DNA of 64,000 bases from Campylobacter insulaenigrae NCTC 12927 (GCF_000816185.1 NZ_CP007770.1:1054001-1118000), one strand, 5' to 3'. Shown: positions 47,094-59,013, counted from the stretch's first letter. Notes: generated from the sequence alone by a model not told the origin. Program-made: numbers and translations.

Positions 47094-49067
47094 ATGTTTA
47101 ATCTTACAAGCAATTACACTCCTAGTCCTGATCAAAAACAAGCTATAGATGGTATTGTTAAAAGCATTAAAGAAGGTAATAAATATCAAACTTTACTTGG
47201 TGTTACAGGAAGTGGTAAAACATTTACTATGGCAAATATAATTAAACAACTAAATATGCCAACTTTAATAATGTCTCACAATAAAAGTTTATGTGCTCAA
47301 CTTTATAGTGAATTTAAAGGCTTTTTCTCTCAAAATCATGTGGAATATTTTATAAGTTATTATGATTATTATCAACCAGAAGCCTACATACCAAGAACAG
47401 ACATTTTTATAGAAAAAGATAGCTCTACTAATGAAGATCTAGAAAGACTAAGATTGAGTGCTAGTGCCTCACTTTTAAGCTATGATGATGTAATTTGTAT
47501 TGCAAGTGTTTCAGCAAATTACGGCTTGGGTAATCCTAGTGAATATATTGGCATGGTTTTGATTTTGGAATTAAATATGCAAATTTCACAAAAGCAATTA
47601 TTAAAAAAACTCGTAGATATGGGATATAAACGCAACGATAATTTTTTTGATAGAGCTGATTTTCGTGTAAATGGGGATATAATCGATATTTATCCAGCAT
47701 ACTATGAAGACGAAGCTATTAGACTTGAATTTTTTGGAGATGAATTAGAAGTTATGTATCATTATGATGTGTTTGAAAATAAAAAAGGCAAGAATTTAAA
47801 TAAATTCATACTTTATCCAACAAGTCAATTCAGCGTAGGAGAACTTAGACTTAAAGAGGCTATTAATGGCATCAAAAATGAACTTAACGAACGTCTAGCT
47901 TATTTTGAAAATGAAAATAAACTCGTAGAAGCTCAAAGATTAAAACAAAGAGTTGAATTTGATATTGAAATGCTTCAAAGTACTGGTATGTGCAAAGGGG
48001 TAGAAAATTATGCATTACATCTTACAGGACTTAAAAGTGGTGACACTCCTTATACTTTATTTGATTATTTTGCTATTAAAAATAAAGATTTTCTAGTTAT
48101 TGTAGACGAAAGCCATGTTTCTTTGCCACAATTTAAAGGTATGTTTGCAGGAGATCGTAGTAGAAAACAAGTTTTAGTTGATTATGGTTTTCGCTTACCT
48201 AGCGCTTTAGATAATCGACCTTTAATGTTTGATGAATTTATTAATAAAAATTGCAAATTTTTATTTGTTTCAGCTACTCCTGCACCTCTTGAATTAGAAC
48301 TTAGTAAGAATAAAATTTTTCATCAAATTATGCGACCTACTGGCTTATTAGATCCTATTATAGAACTTAAAGATAGCGATAATCAAGTAGAAATTTTATT
48401 TGATGAAGCCAAAAAGGTAATAAAACGCAACGAAAGAGTATTGGTAACTGTTTTAACTAAAAAAATGGCAGAAGATCTAAGCAAATATTATCTTGAACTT
48501 GGTTTAAAAGTTAAATATATGCATTCAGAAATAGATGCGATTGAAAGAAATGAGATTATTCGTGATTTAAGAAATGGTTTTTTTGATATTTTAATCGGAA
48601 TTAATCTTTTAAGAGAAGGACTTGATTTACCAGAAGTTTCTCTTATAGCCATTATGGATGCCGATAAAGAAGGTTTTTTAAGAAGCACAACAGCATTGAT
48701 TCAGACTATGGGTAGAGCTGCAAGAAATATAAATGGTAGAGTGTTGCTTTTTTGTAAAAAAATCACAAAATCTATGCAAGAAGCTATTGAAACTACCAAT
48801 CAAAGAAGAATTTTACAAGAATCTTATAACAAAAAACACAATATCACACCAACTTCAGTAAAAAGAGATATTGAAAAAAGCTTAAAACAAGAAATCGATC
48901 AAGCAGAAATTTACCGCAAAAGCAAAGAAGTTGAAAAAATGCCTGCCAAAGAACGTGCAAAAATAATAAAAGATCTAAGAAATCAAATGTTAAAAGCAGC
49001 TAAAGAGCTTGAATTTGAAAAAGCTGCTATGCTTAGAGATGAAATCAATAAATTAAGAACTTTATAA
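47094..49067 (+). CDS. uvrB: Excinuclease ABC subunit B UvrB
   Basis: 657 residues. A helicase-like damage verifier in nucleotide excision repair. Walker A is [13 protein letters not shown]; the beta-hairpin [15 protein letters not shown] is complete; the helicase end has [11 protein letters not shown]. The C-terminal UVR motif ([19 protein letters not shown]) binds UvrC. Single gene, convergent with efp. Confidence 0.98.
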   Translation: MFNLTSNYTPSPDQKQAIDGIVKSIKEGNKYQTLLGVTGSGKTFTMANIIKQLNMPTLIMSHNKSLCAQLYSEFKGFFSQNHVEYFISYYDYYQPEAYIPRTDIFIEKDSSTNEDLERLRLSASASLLSYDDVICIASVSANYGLGNPSEYIGMVLILELNMQISQKQLLKKLVDMGYKRNDNFFDRADFRVNGDIIDIYPAYYEDEAIRLEFFGDELEVMYHYDVFENKKGKNLNKFILYPTSQFSVGELRLKEAINGIKNELNERLAYFENENKLVEAQRLKQRVEFDIEMLQSTGMCKGVENYALHLTGLKSGDTPYTLFDYFAIKNKDFLVIVDESHVSLPQFKGMFAGDRSRKQVLVDYGFRLPSALDNRPLMFDEFINKNCKFLFVSATPAPLELELSKNKIFHQIMRPTGLLDPIIELKDSDNQVEILFDEAKKVIKRNERVLVTVLTKKMAEDLSKYYLELGLKVKYMHSEIDAIERNEIIRDLRNGFFDILIGINLLREGLDLPEVSLIAIMDADKEGFLRSTTALIQTMGRAARNINGRVLLFCKKITKSMQEAIETTNQRRILQESYNKKHNITPTSVKRDIEKSLKQEIDQAEIYRKSKEVEKMPAKERAKIIKDLRNQMLKAAKELEFEKAAMLRDEINKLRTL

Positions 49068-49091
49068 ATTACCCTAAAATAAAGGGTAATT
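49067..49091. terminator. Bidirectional terminator between uvrB and efp
   Basis: AATTACCCT (49067-49075) pairs exactly with 49083-49091 around a seven-base A-rich loop. The uvrB stop (49065-49067) and the efp stop (49090-49092) both touch the arms. The plus strand continues into a T-rich stretch. Confidence 0.7.
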
Positions 49092-49659
49092 ATTTATTTG
49101 CTCTTTCAATGTACTCACCACGGACAGTATCAACACGAATTATTTCACCTTCTAAGACGTGAAAAGGAATTTGTACTACCGCACCAGTTTCTAGCGTTGC
49201 TGGTTTTTTATTTGATCCTTGAGTATCTCCTTTAAAATTAGGTGCAGTTTCTACAATTTTAAGCTCCATTACTTGTGGCACTTCAACACCAATTGCTTTA
49301 CCATTATGAAACAACACATCAACCATAGTTCCATCAAGCATCCATTTTTTAGCCTCTCCTACATCTTCATCACTAATAGCAACTTGCTCATAAGTTTGAG
49401 TATCCATAAATTGACAATTTTCGCCATCATCATATAAATATTGCATTTGTTTTTCTTCTAAATTTGGAGATTCACATTTATCTCCTGCATGAAAAGTCTT
49501 TTCTAAAACTTTACCATCAATAAAAGATTTGATTTTAATACGTACAAAAGCAGGACCTTTACCTGGTTTTACGTGTTGGTACTCCACTATTTTAAAAGGA
49601 ACACCATCAATCTCTATTTTTAAACCTTTTTTCAAATCTCCCATTCCATAAGAAGCCAT
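49090..49659 (-). CDS. efp: Translation elongation factor P
   Basis: 189 residues. It relieves ribosome stalling at polyproline sequences. The tip loop [14 protein letters not shown] has Lys at position 34, the modified residue in EF-P of the E. coli type. No modification enzyme (epmA, epmB) is in the window. Ribosome site AAGGA lies ahead of the ATG. Confidence 0.97.
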   Translation of the reverse strand: MASYGMGDLKKGLKIEIDGVPFKIVEYQHVKPGKGPAFVRIKIKSFIDGKVLEKTFHAGDKCESPNLEEKQMQYLYDDGENCQFMDTQTYEQVAISDEDVGEAKKWMLDGTMVDVLFHNGKAIGVEVPQVMELKIVETAPNFKGDTQGSNKKPATLETGAVVQIPFHVLEGEIIRVDTVRGEYIERANK

Positions 49660-49690
49660 ATATTTTCCTTAAATTTTAATTTCAAATTAC

Positions 49691-49696
49691 ATTGTA
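49691..49696 (-). promoter_or_regulatory. Possible -10 box for efp
   Basis: TACAAT on the minus strand (context GATACAATGTAA), 32 bases before the ATG, in the 60-base gap to serA. Confidence 0.35.
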
Positions 49697-49719
49697 TCAA
49701 TTAAGCTTTATAAAAAACT

Positions 49720-51300
49720 TTAAATCTCTGCATATTCTGCAAAAATACAAGCATCTATTGCTCTTAGCTCCGCAAGTATAGTTTTTGAAATTTTTTCATC
49801 CAACAAAATTACCGCTAAAGCTTTACCAAACCCATTTCTTCCAAGTCTAAAATCTGCTATGTTTACATTATTATGAGCCAAAATTCCACTAACATTTGCA
49901 ATAACCCCAGGAATATCGTTATTATTTAAAATAATCATTTTTCCTTTAGGCTTAAAGTCTATATCGAAGCCATTTAATTCAACTATTCTTTGCTCGCTAT
50001 CACCAAAAATAGTTCCAGCTATAGAAAGACTTGAATTATCTGTAATAACTTTTATTGAAATTTTATTGCTATATCCACTTCTTGGTAAAACATCATGAGA
50101 AAGTTCTATACCTTTATCTTGAGCGACAAATTTTGCATTTATATAATTAATTTTTTCACCCAAAATTCCTCTTAAAACGCTTACAACTGCAAAAGTTAAT
50201 AAAGACTCATTGTAATCACTGATATCACCTTCGCTTTCTAATTTAATAGCTTTGATTGGATTTTTATCAAGCTGAGCTGCCAAAAATCCCATTTTAGAAA
50301 TTAATTCTATATATGGAGCTACGAAATTAGGTAGATCTTCTGTTTTAATTGGTAAATTTAAAGCATTCGGATAAGATATACCTCTTGCCGCATTTAAAGC
50401 TTGTTCACATGCTTGTATAGATATATTTTCTTGACTTTCTAAGGTATTAGCACCTAAGTGTGAAGTAACTGAAATATTTTCAAAATCTAAAAACGGATGA
50501 TTAGTTGCTGGTTCTTTATCAAAAACATCAATACCAAGCCATGCTATTTTATTGTTTTTTAGACCATCGCATAGAGCTTGCTCATTATAAAGCCCTCCTC
50601 TAGCACAATTTATAAGTCTAACGCCATCTTTCATTTTATTAATTTCTTCATAAGAAATCATATTTGTTGTTTCTTTTGTTTTTGGTGTATGAATTGTTAT
50701 AAAATCACTTTGAACTAAAATTTCATCTAATGAATCTACACATTCTATTCCTAATTCCTTCATTTTTGAAGCTGCAACATAAGGATCAAATGCAATTACT
50801 TTCATACCAAATGCCTTAGCACGAACTGCCACCCTTGAGCCTATATTACCAAAACCTATTACACCTAAAGTTTTATTCATAAGCTCCACACCGTACCACA
50901 ATTCTCTTTCCCATTTTCTTTGAATTTTTAAAAAATTATGAGCATTTACAAAAGATCTAGCAGAACAAAGTAAGTGATTCATTGTTAACTCAACAGCAGC
51001 AATGGTATTTGCTGTTGGCACGTTCATCACTATAATACCTTTTTTAGAACATTCATCAATATCAACATTATCAACGCCTACACCAGCTCTTACCAAAGCT
51101 TTTAAATTTTTACAAGCATTTAAAAACTTTAAATCAACATCAGTAGAACTTCTAGTAATTGCAACATCAACATCAGCAAGTTTTGTCAAAAGTACTTCTT
51201 TAGATAAATGAGAAGCTTCTATAAGCTCGATATCATCAGCATTTTTTAAAAGATCAACCCCTTTGTCTAATATTGCATCACAAACTATAATTTTTTTCAT
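49720..51300 (-). CDS. serA: D-3-phosphoglycerate dehydrogenase SerA (long form)
   Basis: About 526 residues, the long bacterial type with substrate and NAD domains, an intervening domain and a C-terminal ACT domain (MIILNNNDIPGVIANVSGIL). It starts serine synthesis by oxidising 3-phosphoglycerate. Motifs: GFGNIGSRVAVRAKAFG (NAD loop), INCARGGLYNE and HLGANTLESQ (catalytic His). The frame opens at 51306, but AAAGGAGG lies seven bases before the second ATG and this ATG overlaps the previous stop (ATGA), so 51300 is the start. The ACT domain suggests serine feedback. Confidence 0.95.
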   Translation of the reverse strand: MKKIIVCDAILDKGVDLLKNADDIELIEASHLSKEVLLTKLADVDVAITRSSTDVDLKFLNACKNLKALVRAGVGVDNVDIDECSKKGIIVMNVPTANTIAAVELTMNHLLCSARSFVNAHNFLKIQRKWERELWYGVELMNKTLGVIGFGNIGSRVAVRAKAFGMKVIAFDPYVAASKMKELGIECVDSLDEILVQSDFITIHTPKTKETTNMISYEEINKMKDGVRLINCARGGLYNEQALCDGLKNNKIAWLGIDVFDKEPATNHPFLDFENISVTSHLGANTLESQENISIQACEQALNAARGISYPNALNLPIKTEDLPNFVAPYIELISKMGFLAAQLDKNPIKAIKLESEGDISDYNESLLTFAVVSVLRGILGEKINYINAKFVAQDKGIELSHDVLPRSGYSNKISIKVITDNSSLSIAGTIFGDSEQRIVELNGFDIDFKPKGKMIILNNNDIPGVIANVSGILAHNNVNIADFRLGRNGFGKALAVILLDEKISKTILAELRAIDACIFAEYAEI

Positions 51301-51776
51301 AACCATGCCTCCTTTAAATTTGCATTTATATCGTAAAATTTTAATCGTTCAATTAAATTTTTTAACACTTGCTTATTATCAGTATCAAGATAAATTACTA
51401 CTTCGTTTTTACTCTGAATTAAAGTATACTTAATTAAAAAAGCTTGCAATGTCTGTTTTAAACAAAACATAGAATATACATCATTTTTATTTACATCAAG
51501 AATGTAGAATTTTTGTTTCGGTTTTGCCGCAGAGTCATCCATATTAAAACTCATATAAAATTCATTTGCAGCTGGATAATAATCATTTATTTTAAGATTT
51601 GAAAACTTATCTTGCCAAGTTTGAGGAATTTCTCTTTTGATATCATCAAAAGAATATTTTACATTCTGAGAAATATGTAAATCTTTTATATTTACATATT
51701 TCACCATAAAAATAAAAGCGATTAATAAAATTAAACTTAAAAAGCTTAGAATACCATAAAGAGCATATTTTTTCAT
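51297..51776 (-). CDS. Unknown membrane-anchored periplasmic protein between rpsA and serA
   Basis: 159 residues. One N-terminal helix (about 8-26) then a soluble domain, probably periplasmic. No recognised domain. Six bases separate it from rpsA and it overlaps serA by four, so it is expressed with both. From memory it corresponds to Cj0892c in C. jejuni. Confidence 0.7.
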   Translation of the reverse strand: MKKYALYGILSFLSLILLIAFIFMVKYVNIKDLHISQNVKYSFDDIKREIPQTWQDKFSNLKINDYYPAANEFYMSFNMDDSAAKPKQKFYILDVNKNDVYSMFCLKQTLQAFLIKYTLIQSKNEVVIYLDTDNKQVLKNLIERLKFYDINANLKEAWL

Positions 51777-51782
51777 CTACTA

Positions 51783-53447
51783 TTATGAAAGTTTATCTTT
51801 TATAATATCACCTAAAGTAACCTTATCGTTATCATTGATTTCATTTAATGCTTCTCTTTCTTTCATCTTAGCAAGACTTCTAACACTTAAACGAATTCTA
51901 TTTTTCTTTTCATCAATAAAAACGATTAAAGCTTCTATATTTTCACCTATTTTTAAGCTAGAAAGATCAATATTACCCAAATCTTCTTTGTGAATTAAAG
52001 CATCTACACCTTCATCCAATTCCACAAACAATCCAAAATCTTTAATATCACGAATTTTACCCACAATAATTTCATTTATATGATGATTTTGAGCGTATGT
52101 TTGAACAGGACTCTTTTGCAATTCTTTCACGCTTAAAGAAATTTTTTGACTTTCTTTATCTAATTTGATAATTTTAACTTCTAACTCATCACCAATCTTA
52201 TATAAATCCTTGCACTTATCATTTCTATCCCAAGAAGCATCTTCATTATGTAATAGACCTTCCATATTTGCAATCTTTATAAAAGCACCAAAATTAGTTA
52301 CAGAAGTAACGCTTCCTTTAACCACATCGCCAACTTTATATTTTTTCAAAAACTCATCAAAAGGCTTTGCAAGTAAATTTTTTAAAGATACTCTGAGTCT
52401 TCTTTCTTTTGCGTTTATTTCAATAACTTCTACATCAAGCTCTTGACCTTCACTGATATAATCTTTTGGATTTTTGGCATTTTTATCCCATGAAATTTCA
52501 CTTATATGTAAAAATCCTTCTATATCATTACCTAAATCTACAAATGCGCCATATGGTTCTATATTAGATACAGTAACTTTAATAGTATCACCGAGCTCTA
52601 AACCATCTTTAATTTCGTCCCAAGGATCTGGCATAGCTAATTTAATTGATAAAGAAAGATGTTTTTTTTCTTTATCATATTTTATAACTTTTACTGGAAC
52701 TTTATCGCCTTCGTTATACAAAGAATTAGGATTTACAGGTCCTTTATAAGAAATTTCGCTATAGTGAACCAACCCGTCAACTCCGCCTACATCTACAAAC
52801 ATTCCATAAGTCGTAATTTTTTTAACTATACCTTCGATAATTTCATCTTGATTAATTACATTAGAAATAATCTCTTTACGCTTTCTTCTTTCTTCATCTA
52901 CAATTTTTTTTCTTGAAACAACGATACTTTGGGCTTCTGTATCAATTTTAATAATTTTTACTTTAAAAGTTTTATTGATAACATTATTATCTTTAAAATT
53001 ACTTTGAGATCTTGGAAGAAAAAATTCAACGCCATTGTCATCAACAGCTACAAAGCCTCCTTTATTTTTGCCAATAATTTTTACGTCAAAAATATTATCA
53101 TTTTCCTTGTAATTTTCTATAAATTCTTTTACTTTTTGTTTTCTTAAAGCCTTCTTGTGAGAAAGCAAAGATCTACCACCACGAGAACCTATCACAGCAA
53201 CCTCTAAAGTATCACCTTCTTTAAAAATCAATTCACCTTCATTATTTTGAATTTCTTCTAAGTCTAAAATACCTTCAGATTTTTGCCCAATATTAACAAA
53301 TACTTCACTGCCTTTGATTTCAACAATAACACCTTGCGTAGCCGCTGTTTCATTAAATTTAAAAGATTCCTCAAGCATTTGCTCAAAATCTTCTTCTATG
53401 ACTATATCTTCTAGTCTATTTTGAACTTTTTTGTTCACCTCGCTCAT
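51783..53447 (-). CDS. rpsA: 30S ribosomal protein S1
   Basis: 554 residues with six S1 OB-fold repeats. Repeats are recognisable by GxVxxIxxxGxFVxL-type segments such as VKKITTYGMFVDVGGVDGLVH, VSNIEPYGAFVDLGNDIEGF and VTSVTNFGAFIKI in successive domains. It binds mRNA and helps initiation on weak ribosome sites. Standard length for the family. AAGGA ribosome site before the ATG. Confidence 0.97.
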   Translation of the reverse strand: MSEVNKKVQNRLEDIVIEEDFEQMLEESFKFNETAATQGVIVEIKGSEVFVNIGQKSEGILDLEEIQNNEGELIFKEGDTLEVAVIGSRGGRSLLSHKKALRKQKVKEFIENYKENDNIFDVKIIGKNKGGFVAVDDNGVEFFLPRSQSNFKDNNVINKTFKVKIIKIDTEAQSIVVSRKKIVDEERRKRKEIISNVINQDEIIEGIVKKITTYGMFVDVGGVDGLVHYSEISYKGPVNPNSLYNEGDKVPVKVIKYDKEKKHLSLSIKLAMPDPWDEIKDGLELGDTIKVTVSNIEPYGAFVDLGNDIEGFLHISEISWDKNAKNPKDYISEGQELDVEVIEINAKERRLRVSLKNLLAKPFDEFLKKYKVGDVVKGSVTSVTNFGAFIKIANMEGLLHNEDASWDRNDKCKDLYKIGDELEVKIIKLDKESQKISLSVKELQKSPVQTYAQNHHINEIIVGKIRDIKDFGLFVELDEGVDALIHKEDLGNIDLSSLKIGENIEALIVFIDEKKNRIRLSVRSLAKMKEREALNEINDNDKVTLGDIIKDKLS

Positions 53448-53480
53448 CGTGGTCCTTTATTTTAAATTTTTGAATTGTAG

Positions 53481-53486
53481 ATTATA
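53481..53486 (-). promoter_or_regulatory. Sigma-70 -10 box for rpsA
   Basis: TATAAT on the minus strand (context ATATTATAATCTAC), 34 bases before the rpsA ATG. It separates the rpsA-serA operon from the upstream pheS-pheT-aroA-ispH operon. Confidence 0.55.
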
Positions 53487-53514
53487 ATATTGTTTTCTTT
53501 AAACTTAATTAATT

Positions 53515-54342
53515 TTAAGCATATTCCTTTATTTTTTCAAGTACCAAATTTATAACCCAATCCGGTGTTGAAGCACCAGCACTTATTCCGCAATGTTTTT
53601 TGTTTTTAAACCATTCTTTTTGAATTTCTTTTTCGTTTTCTATTAAATAACTATCCTCGCAATAATTTTTAGCTATCAAAAACAATTGTTTAGTATTGGC
53701 TGAATTTTTACCTCCAACTATAATCATCACGTCACTTTTTTTAGCAAGTTCATTAATGGCTTCTTGATTCTTAAAAGTTGCGTCACAGATTGTATTAAAA
53801 ACTCTTACTTCTTTGATTTTAAGCATTAAAAAATTTACTATTTCCATAAATTTTTCAACCTTTTTAGTAGTCTGCGAAATTACAGCTATTTTAGAAGGTA
53901 ATTTTACATCAATCAACTCTTTTTCATCAAGTATCACATAAGCTTTAGTGCTTACATAACTTTTTACACCTTTTACCTCAGGATGATTTTCATCTCCAAA
54001 AATAACAATTTCATAACCTTCATTACTCATTTGCTCACAAATTTTTTGAGGTTTGGTAACAAAAGGACAAGTTGCATCAAAAATTTCTATATTTTTTTTC
54101 TTTAACTCTGCTAAATCTTGTTTAGTAATACCATGGGTACGAATAATAGCTTTCCCTTCATCTTTTAACTCATTGATATCGTGTAAGGTTTTTACATTAT
54201 AATTCTTCCATAAACGAGTAATTTCTTCATTATTGTGGATCAATGGTCCTATGGTAGCTGCATCTTTAATCTGTTCTGCTTTTTTAATTGCTCTTTTTAC
54301 TCCAAAACAAAATCCATAACTATTTGCCAATTCAATTTCCAA
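53515..54342 (-). CDS. ispH: 4-hydroxy-3-methylbut-2-enyl diphosphate reductase IspH (LytB)
   Basis: 275 residues. The last step of the MEP pathway, making IPP and DMAPP. The three cluster Cys are in YGFCFGVKRA (C12), DATCPFVTKP and NTICDATFKNQ. The start is TTG with a GGGG-type ribosome site, 11 bases inside the end of aroA. Confidence 0.96.
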   Translation of the reverse strand: MEIELANSYGFCFGVKRAIKKAEQIKDAATIGPLIHNNEEITRLWKNYNVKTLHDINELKDEGKAIIRTHGITKQDLAELKKKNIEIFDATCPFVTKPQKICEQMSNEGYEIVIFGDENHPEVKGVKSYVSTKAYVILDEKELIDVKLPSKIAVISQTTKKVEKFMEIVNFLMLKIKEVRVFNTICDATFKNQEAINELAKKSDVMIIVGGKNSANTKQLFLIAKNYCEDSYLIENEKEIQKEWFKNKKHCGISAGASTPDWVINLVLEKIKEYA

Positions 54343-55609
54343 ATTTTGCCCCCATTTGTTTTAACATATCTATAAAATTTGGAAAAGAAGTTTGAATACA
54401 ATCACAATCATCCACTTCCATTCCATATTTTAATCCTAAAATTAAAAAAGACATTGCTATGCGATGATCACCAAAACTTTCTATTTGAGCACCATTAGAT
54501 ACGCCACCTTCAATTTCAAAACCATCATCTAATTCTTTTATTTTTACTCCACATTTTTGCAAATTTATAACGATGGCTTTAATTCTATCGCTTTCTTTTA
54601 CGCGAAGCTCTTTAGCATTTTTCACAATACTCTTACCGTTTGCACACGCAAAAGCTATAGCAAGTGCAGGAATTTCATCTATAAGCCAAGCTATCTTTTC
54701 ATTTACAATAACACCATTTAAACAAGAACTTTCAACATATATATCTCCCACACTCTCATAATCATCACTAGTTTGAATATAAGAAATTTTAGCACCCATT
54801 TTTTCTAAAATTTTAAAAGCTTCTATACGCGTTTTATTCAATACAATGTTTTTTAAAACAACCTTAGAATTAGGTAAAATACAAGCAGCTAATGCAAAAT
54901 AAAAAGCTGATGATGGATCATTGGGCACGTAAATTTCAAAAGGCTTAAGTTTATCTTTTAAAGGTGATATTTGAATTTTATTATTTAGTATTTGAATATC
55001 TGCACCCATTTTAGCAAGCATTATTTCACTATGATCTCTTGAAAGCTCTATTTCTTCAAAATAACATTTATCCTTTGCATTTAAAGCAGCTAAAATCATT
55101 GCTGTTTTTACTTGAGCAGATGCTATATTGCTTTTATAATCAAATTTATTAATTTTAACTCCTTGGATACAAATTGGAGCTAAATTAGCATCATTTCTCC
55201 CATAAATTTTAGCGTCAATATCCTGTAATGGTTTACATATTCTTCTCATTGGTCTAGCATTTAGATACTTATCACCACTTAAGACAAAAAATTCATTCTC
55301 AATAGAACTCAAAAATCCTATCAAAAGCCTCATTGAAGTACCAGAATTTCCACAATCTAACACCTTATTAGGAGATTGAATTTTTATCGGTGGAGTAATA
55401 TAAATACAATTTTTATCATTTTTAACTTCAGCACCCAACGAAGTGATAATTTTTAAAGTATTTAATGTATCTTGTGCATTAAGATAATTTTTTATTTTAC
55501 ATGTACCATTTGTAAATAAAGAAAAAATTGCACAACGATGAGATATAGATTTATCAGATGCTATATCTTCAAATGTTGCCACAAAAGAAGAGATGGGAAA
55601 AATTCTCAT
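54332..55609 (-). CDS. aroA: 3-phosphoshikimate 1-carboxyvinyltransferase AroA (EPSP synthase)
   Basis: 425 residues. The sixth shikimate step, joining PEP and shikimate 3-phosphate. Landmarks: SDKSISHRCAIFSLF, LDCGNSGTSMRLLIGFL, and RVKESDRIKAI near the C-terminus. The start overlaps the pheT stop by four bases. Confidence 0.96.
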   Translation of the reverse strand: MRIFPISSFVATFEDIASDKSISHRCAIFSLFTNGTCKIKNYLNAQDTLNTLKIITSLGAEVKNDKNCIYITPPIKIQSPNKVLDCGNSGTSMRLLIGFLSSIENEFFVLSGDKYLNARPMRRICKPLQDIDAKIYGRNDANLAPICIQGVKINKFDYKSNIASAQVKTAMILAALNAKDKCYFEEIELSRDHSEIMLAKMGADIQILNNKIQISPLKDKLKPFEIYVPNDPSSAFYFALAACILPNSKVVLKNIVLNKTRIEAFKILEKMGAKISYIQTSDDYESVGDIYVESSCLNGVIVNEKIAWLIDEIPALAIAFACANGKSIVKNAKELRVKESDRIKAIVINLQKCGVKIKELDDGFEIEGGVSNGAQIESFGDHRIAMSFLILGLKYGMEVDDCDCIQTSFPNFIDMLKQMGAKFGN

Positions 55610-57936
55610 CTTAAATTTAATCCAAATTCTTCATTTAAAGTTTGCAAAATTATATTAGTCTGCTCTATCACAATACTATCTTCTAGAGTCTTTTCAAAAT
55701 CTCTAAATACAAAATTAATCGTTAGACTATAAAAATCTCCTAAAGATTCATCAGTATATAGATCTACTACTTTAAAGCTTTCTAAAATATTTATATCTAA
55801 TTTAATAATAGCTTTTTTGATTTTATCGTATTCAAATCCTTTAGGAATTAAAATACTTAAATCTCTACTCATAGAAGGAAATTTAGAATAATTTTTAACA
55901 ATCTTAAATTCTTGCTTTAAATTTTCTACATCAAATTCACACACATAAGTCTTTATTAAATCTCTCTTATTTTCAATACTCAAATGCATTCTTCCAACAA
56001 AACCTATACATTTACCATTTTTATAAACATTAGCTTGCTCATATGGACTTAAAAAACAATGATTAGATTTTTGCATAGTAAAATCACCTATAACACTTTT
56101 TATTTCAGCTAAAAAGGTATAAAAATCAATTGCAGCTGGTTTTGCCTTATTTGAAATTTTTGCTTCTTCTTTAAAACCACAATAAACCATAGCAAATTTG
56201 GAATGCTCAACAGAATACTCATCAAAAACACTTCCGCATTCAAAAAGTTTAATCTTTTTTCTAGAATTTTTGAGATTAAAACTTACTGCTTTTAAAAGAT
56301 GATTAATCAAAGTGCTTCTTAAGGTATTAAGTTCGCTTGTTATAGGATTAATTAATTTATTTTTTATACATTTAAAGCCTAGAAAATTTAATTCTTCTTC
56401 ATTATCTAAAACATAATGTATACTTTCAAAGTATCCATTATGACTAGCCTTTAATCTTAAATTCTTAAGATCTTGATAGTCAAAATAAATTTTATTTAAG
56501 CGATTTTTTTCCTTAAATTCCAAAGCTCTTGAAGGAATATTATCAATACCTATAATTCTTAAAATTTCTTCACTAATATCAGCAATGTTAGCTATATCGC
56601 TTCGATGTAAAGGAATTTTTACATTAATTTGTTCTTCATTAATTGCAGAAATTTCAAAACCCAATTTTTTCAAAATTTTAACTAATATATTTCTATCTAT
56701 TGGCATGCCAATAATTTTATCAATATCACTTGTAAATATTCCTATGATCTTTTCTTCTATGTCGCAAAATACTTGTTGAATGCCTGAAAAAATACTAATA
56801 TTTTCTATTTTTAAGCATTCATTTGATAAATAATCAATACCTAAAGAAAGTTTTGGCTCACTACCTCTTAAAGTATGATAATTCATATCGTTTTTGTTTT
56901 TATAATATGCTAAAGCATTCGCAACAATATTTGGGTGTATATAGCTTGCTTCAATAACAATAATTTTACTATCATCATTAATTTTAAATTCATCTTTTTG
57001 TTCAATTCCAGCTAAAGAAATTAATTTATCGTTATAATAAATTCCATATTCTCCATGCTCTTGAACTTTTATTTCTAAAACAACTTTTTCATCCACTTGG
57101 CATTCTTTGCAAAGTTTATGAAAATCATACGCATTAAGAATGACACCAGTAGCATGAGTACTATAAGATAAAAGGTTTTCAATAGGACTATTTTTATATT
57201 TTTGTACCAATGCTAGACGAATTTGTATCACTATATTAAGTTTAAATTTTTCTTTAATTTCTAAAGCTTTATATGTAAATAATCCATCTAGCTTGGTATT
57301 ATTTTTAATACTTAAAATCCTTCCAATACCTACACTATTTTCATTATCTTTTAAGACATTTATTTCTTTTAAATTCAAATCTAATGCTGCACTTAAATCC
57401 CTTGCAACACCATACAAGCTTAAGCAATCACCACGATTTGGCGTAAGATCTATCTCAATAATTTCATCATTAAATAATTCATATTCATTAAGAGCCTTGC
57501 CAAGAACTAATTCCCCTATGCTTTCATCTAAAATCATAATACCTTCATTGCTTTTTCCAAAACCCAATTCACTAGATGAGCATATCATACCCATAGATTC
57601 TACGCCTCTTAGTTTTGCTGGTTTTATTTCAATACCATTAGGCAATAAAGCACCAATCAAAGAAACTGCTACAAATTGTTCTTCTTCGACATTTTTAGCT
57701 CCACATACAATCTGTAAAACTTCATTTCCAACATCAACTTTACAAATATTTAATTTATCTGAATTTTCGTGTTTTGTTTTTTCTAAAATTTTTCCTATCA
57801 CTACTTTATCTGGAGCTTTAACACTTTTAAAATTATCAACTTCTAAACCTATAGAATTTAAAGTATTAACAATAGTTTGCGTGGAAATATCACTTAAATC
57901 AATCCATTCACTTAACCAATTTTTACTAATAATCAT
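55606..57936 (-). CDS. pheT: Phenylalanyl-tRNA synthetase beta subunit
   Basis: 776 residues. An N-terminal EMAP-type tRNA-binding OB domain ([25 protein letters not shown] region), B3/B4 editing and B5 domains, a catalytic-like core, and the C-terminal FDX-ACB domain ([16 protein letters not shown]) are recognisable. It forms the alpha2beta2 enzyme with PheS, whose gene overlaps it by four bases. Confidence 0.97.
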   Translation of the reverse strand: MIISKNWLSEWIDLSDISTQTIVNTLNSIGLEVDNFKSVKAPDKVVIGKILEKTKHENSDKLNICKVDVGNEVLQIVCGAKNVEEEQFVAVSLIGALLPNGIEIKPAKLRGVESMGMICSSSELGFGKSNEGIMILDESIGELVLGKALNEYELFNDEIIEIDLTPNRGDCLSLYGVARDLSAALDLNLKEINVLKDNENSVGIGRILSIKNNTKLDGLFTYKALEIKEKFKLNIVIQIRLALVQKYKNSPIENLLSYSTHATGVILNAYDFHKLCKECQVDEKVVLEIKVQEHGEYGIYYNDKLISLAGIEQKDEFKINDDSKIIVIEASYIHPNIVANALAYYKNKNDMNYHTLRGSEPKLSLGIDYLSNECLKIENISIFSGIQQVFCDIEEKIIGIFTSDIDKIIGMPIDRNILVKILKKLGFEISAINEEQINVKIPLHRSDIANIADISEEILRIIGIDNIPSRALEFKEKNRLNKIYFDYQDLKNLRLKASHNGYFESIHYVLDNEEELNFLGFKCIKNKLINPITSELNTLRSTLINHLLKAVSFNLKNSRKKIKLFECGSVFDEYSVEHSKFAMVYCGFKEEAKISNKAKPAAIDFYTFLAEIKSVIGDFTMQKSNHCFLSPYEQANVYKNGKCIGFVGRMHLSIENKRDLIKTYVCEFDVENLKQEFKIVKNYSKFPSMSRDLSILIPKGFEYDKIKKAIIKLDINILESFKVVDLYTDESLGDFYSLTINFVFRDFEKTLEDSIVIEQTNIILQTLNEEFGLNLR

Positions 57937-58928
57937 CTAAATTGCTCCAATAATCTCAAATCTCCTTCAAACATAGAGCGCAAATCAGGAATTTTATGTA
58001 ACAACATGGCAAAACGCTCTACACCTAAACCAAAAGCATAACCACTAACATCTTTATAGCCAACAAAATTATAAACATTAGGATCAACAACTCCACAACC
58101 TAAAACTTCTAACCATCCAGTTTGCTTACAAACTCTACAACCACAACCCTTACAAAATACACAAGAAATATCAACCTCGGCTGAAGGCTCTGTAAAAGGG
58201 AAAAAACTCGGTCTAAAACGCACTTTCACATCACCAAACATATGTTTTAAGAAATTTTCCAACATATCTTTTAAATTTGCAAAATTAATTTTATTACCCT
58301 CTTCAACCACAAGTCCTTCTACTTGATGAAACATAGGAGTGTGTGTAATATCAAAATCTCTTCTAAAAACTGCACCTGGTGCTATCATTCTAATAGGAGG
58401 TTTTTGTGCAAGCATAGTTCTAATTTGCACTGGAGAAGTTTGTGATCTTAGTAAAGTTTTATCTTCAAAATAAAAAGTATCTTGCATATCTCTAGCTGGA
58501 TGATTTTGCGGTAAATTTAAGGCTTCAAAATTATGAAAATCATCCTCTATCAATGGTCCTTTTTCTATACTGAAATTCAAAGCACTAAAATATTCTATAA
58601 TCTTATCCATAGTAAAAGCGATTGGATGTAAAGCACCTGAATTTGAATTTTCATCAAAAAAACTAAAATCTTGTACTTCTTGTTTCATCTTTTCATTTAA
58701 AGCTTCTTTTTCTAATTCTTTAAGTTTTGATTGATATATTTGATTAAATTCATCTCTTATTTTATTTAGATTATCAGCAAATTCTTTTTTTTCCTCATCT
58801 TTTAAATTTCTTAATTTAGCAAATTCTAGGGTCAAAATTCCTTTTTTTCCCAAAACACCAATTCTTACGTTTTCAAGCTCCACTAAAGTATTTGCAGAAT
58901 TAATTTGTAATATTATATTTTCTTGCAA
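57933..58928 (-). CDS. pheS: Phenylalanyl-tRNA synthetase alpha subunit
   Basis: About 331 residues. The class II catalytic subunit: motif 2 [23 protein letters not shown] region, [12 protein letters not shown] and motif 3 [11 protein letters not shown]. The Cys group [13 protein letters not shown] suggests a metal site. The frame is open from a TTG at 58940, but the GGAG inside those first codons is six bases before a second TTG at 58928, giving the N-terminus MQENIIL, which fits relatives. TTG start at 58928 preferred. Confidence 0.94.
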   Translation of the reverse strand: MQENIILQINSANTLVELENVRIGVLGKKGILTLEFAKLRNLKDEEKKEFADNLNKIRDEFNQIYQSKLKELEKEALNEKMKQEVQDFSFFDENSNSGALHPIAFTMDKIIEYFSALNFSIEKGPLIEDDFHNFEALNLPQNHPARDMQDTFYFEDKTLLRSQTSPVQIRTMLAQKPPIRMIAPGAVFRRDFDITHTPMFHQVEGLVVEEGNKINFANLKDMLENFLKHMFGDVKVRFRPSFFPFTEPSAEVDISCVFCKGCGCRVCKQTGWLEVLGCGVVDPNVYNFVGYKDVSGYAFGLGVERFAMLLHKIPDLRSMFEGDLRLLEQFR

Positions 58929-58956
58929 TTTTTGCTCCAAATAATTTTTTAAAAAT

Positions 58957-58971
58957 ATTCTAATGTAAAAT
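58957..58971. promoter_or_regulatory. Back-to-back -10 boxes for pheS (minus) and the HIT gene (plus)
   Basis: TAGAAT on the minus strand at 58957-58962 lies about 29 bases before the pheS TTG. TAAAAT on the plus strand at 58966-58971, preceded by TG, lies about 43 bases before the HIT gene ATG. Confidence 0.35.
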
Positions 58972-59013
58972 TATTTAAACTTAGCAAAAAATCAAACTAA
59001 AAAAGGATAAATA

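Noticed and set aside
52165-52916. Plus-strand open frames across rpsA
   Set aside because: They are antisense shadows of a certain gene with no ribosome sites or protein-like composition.
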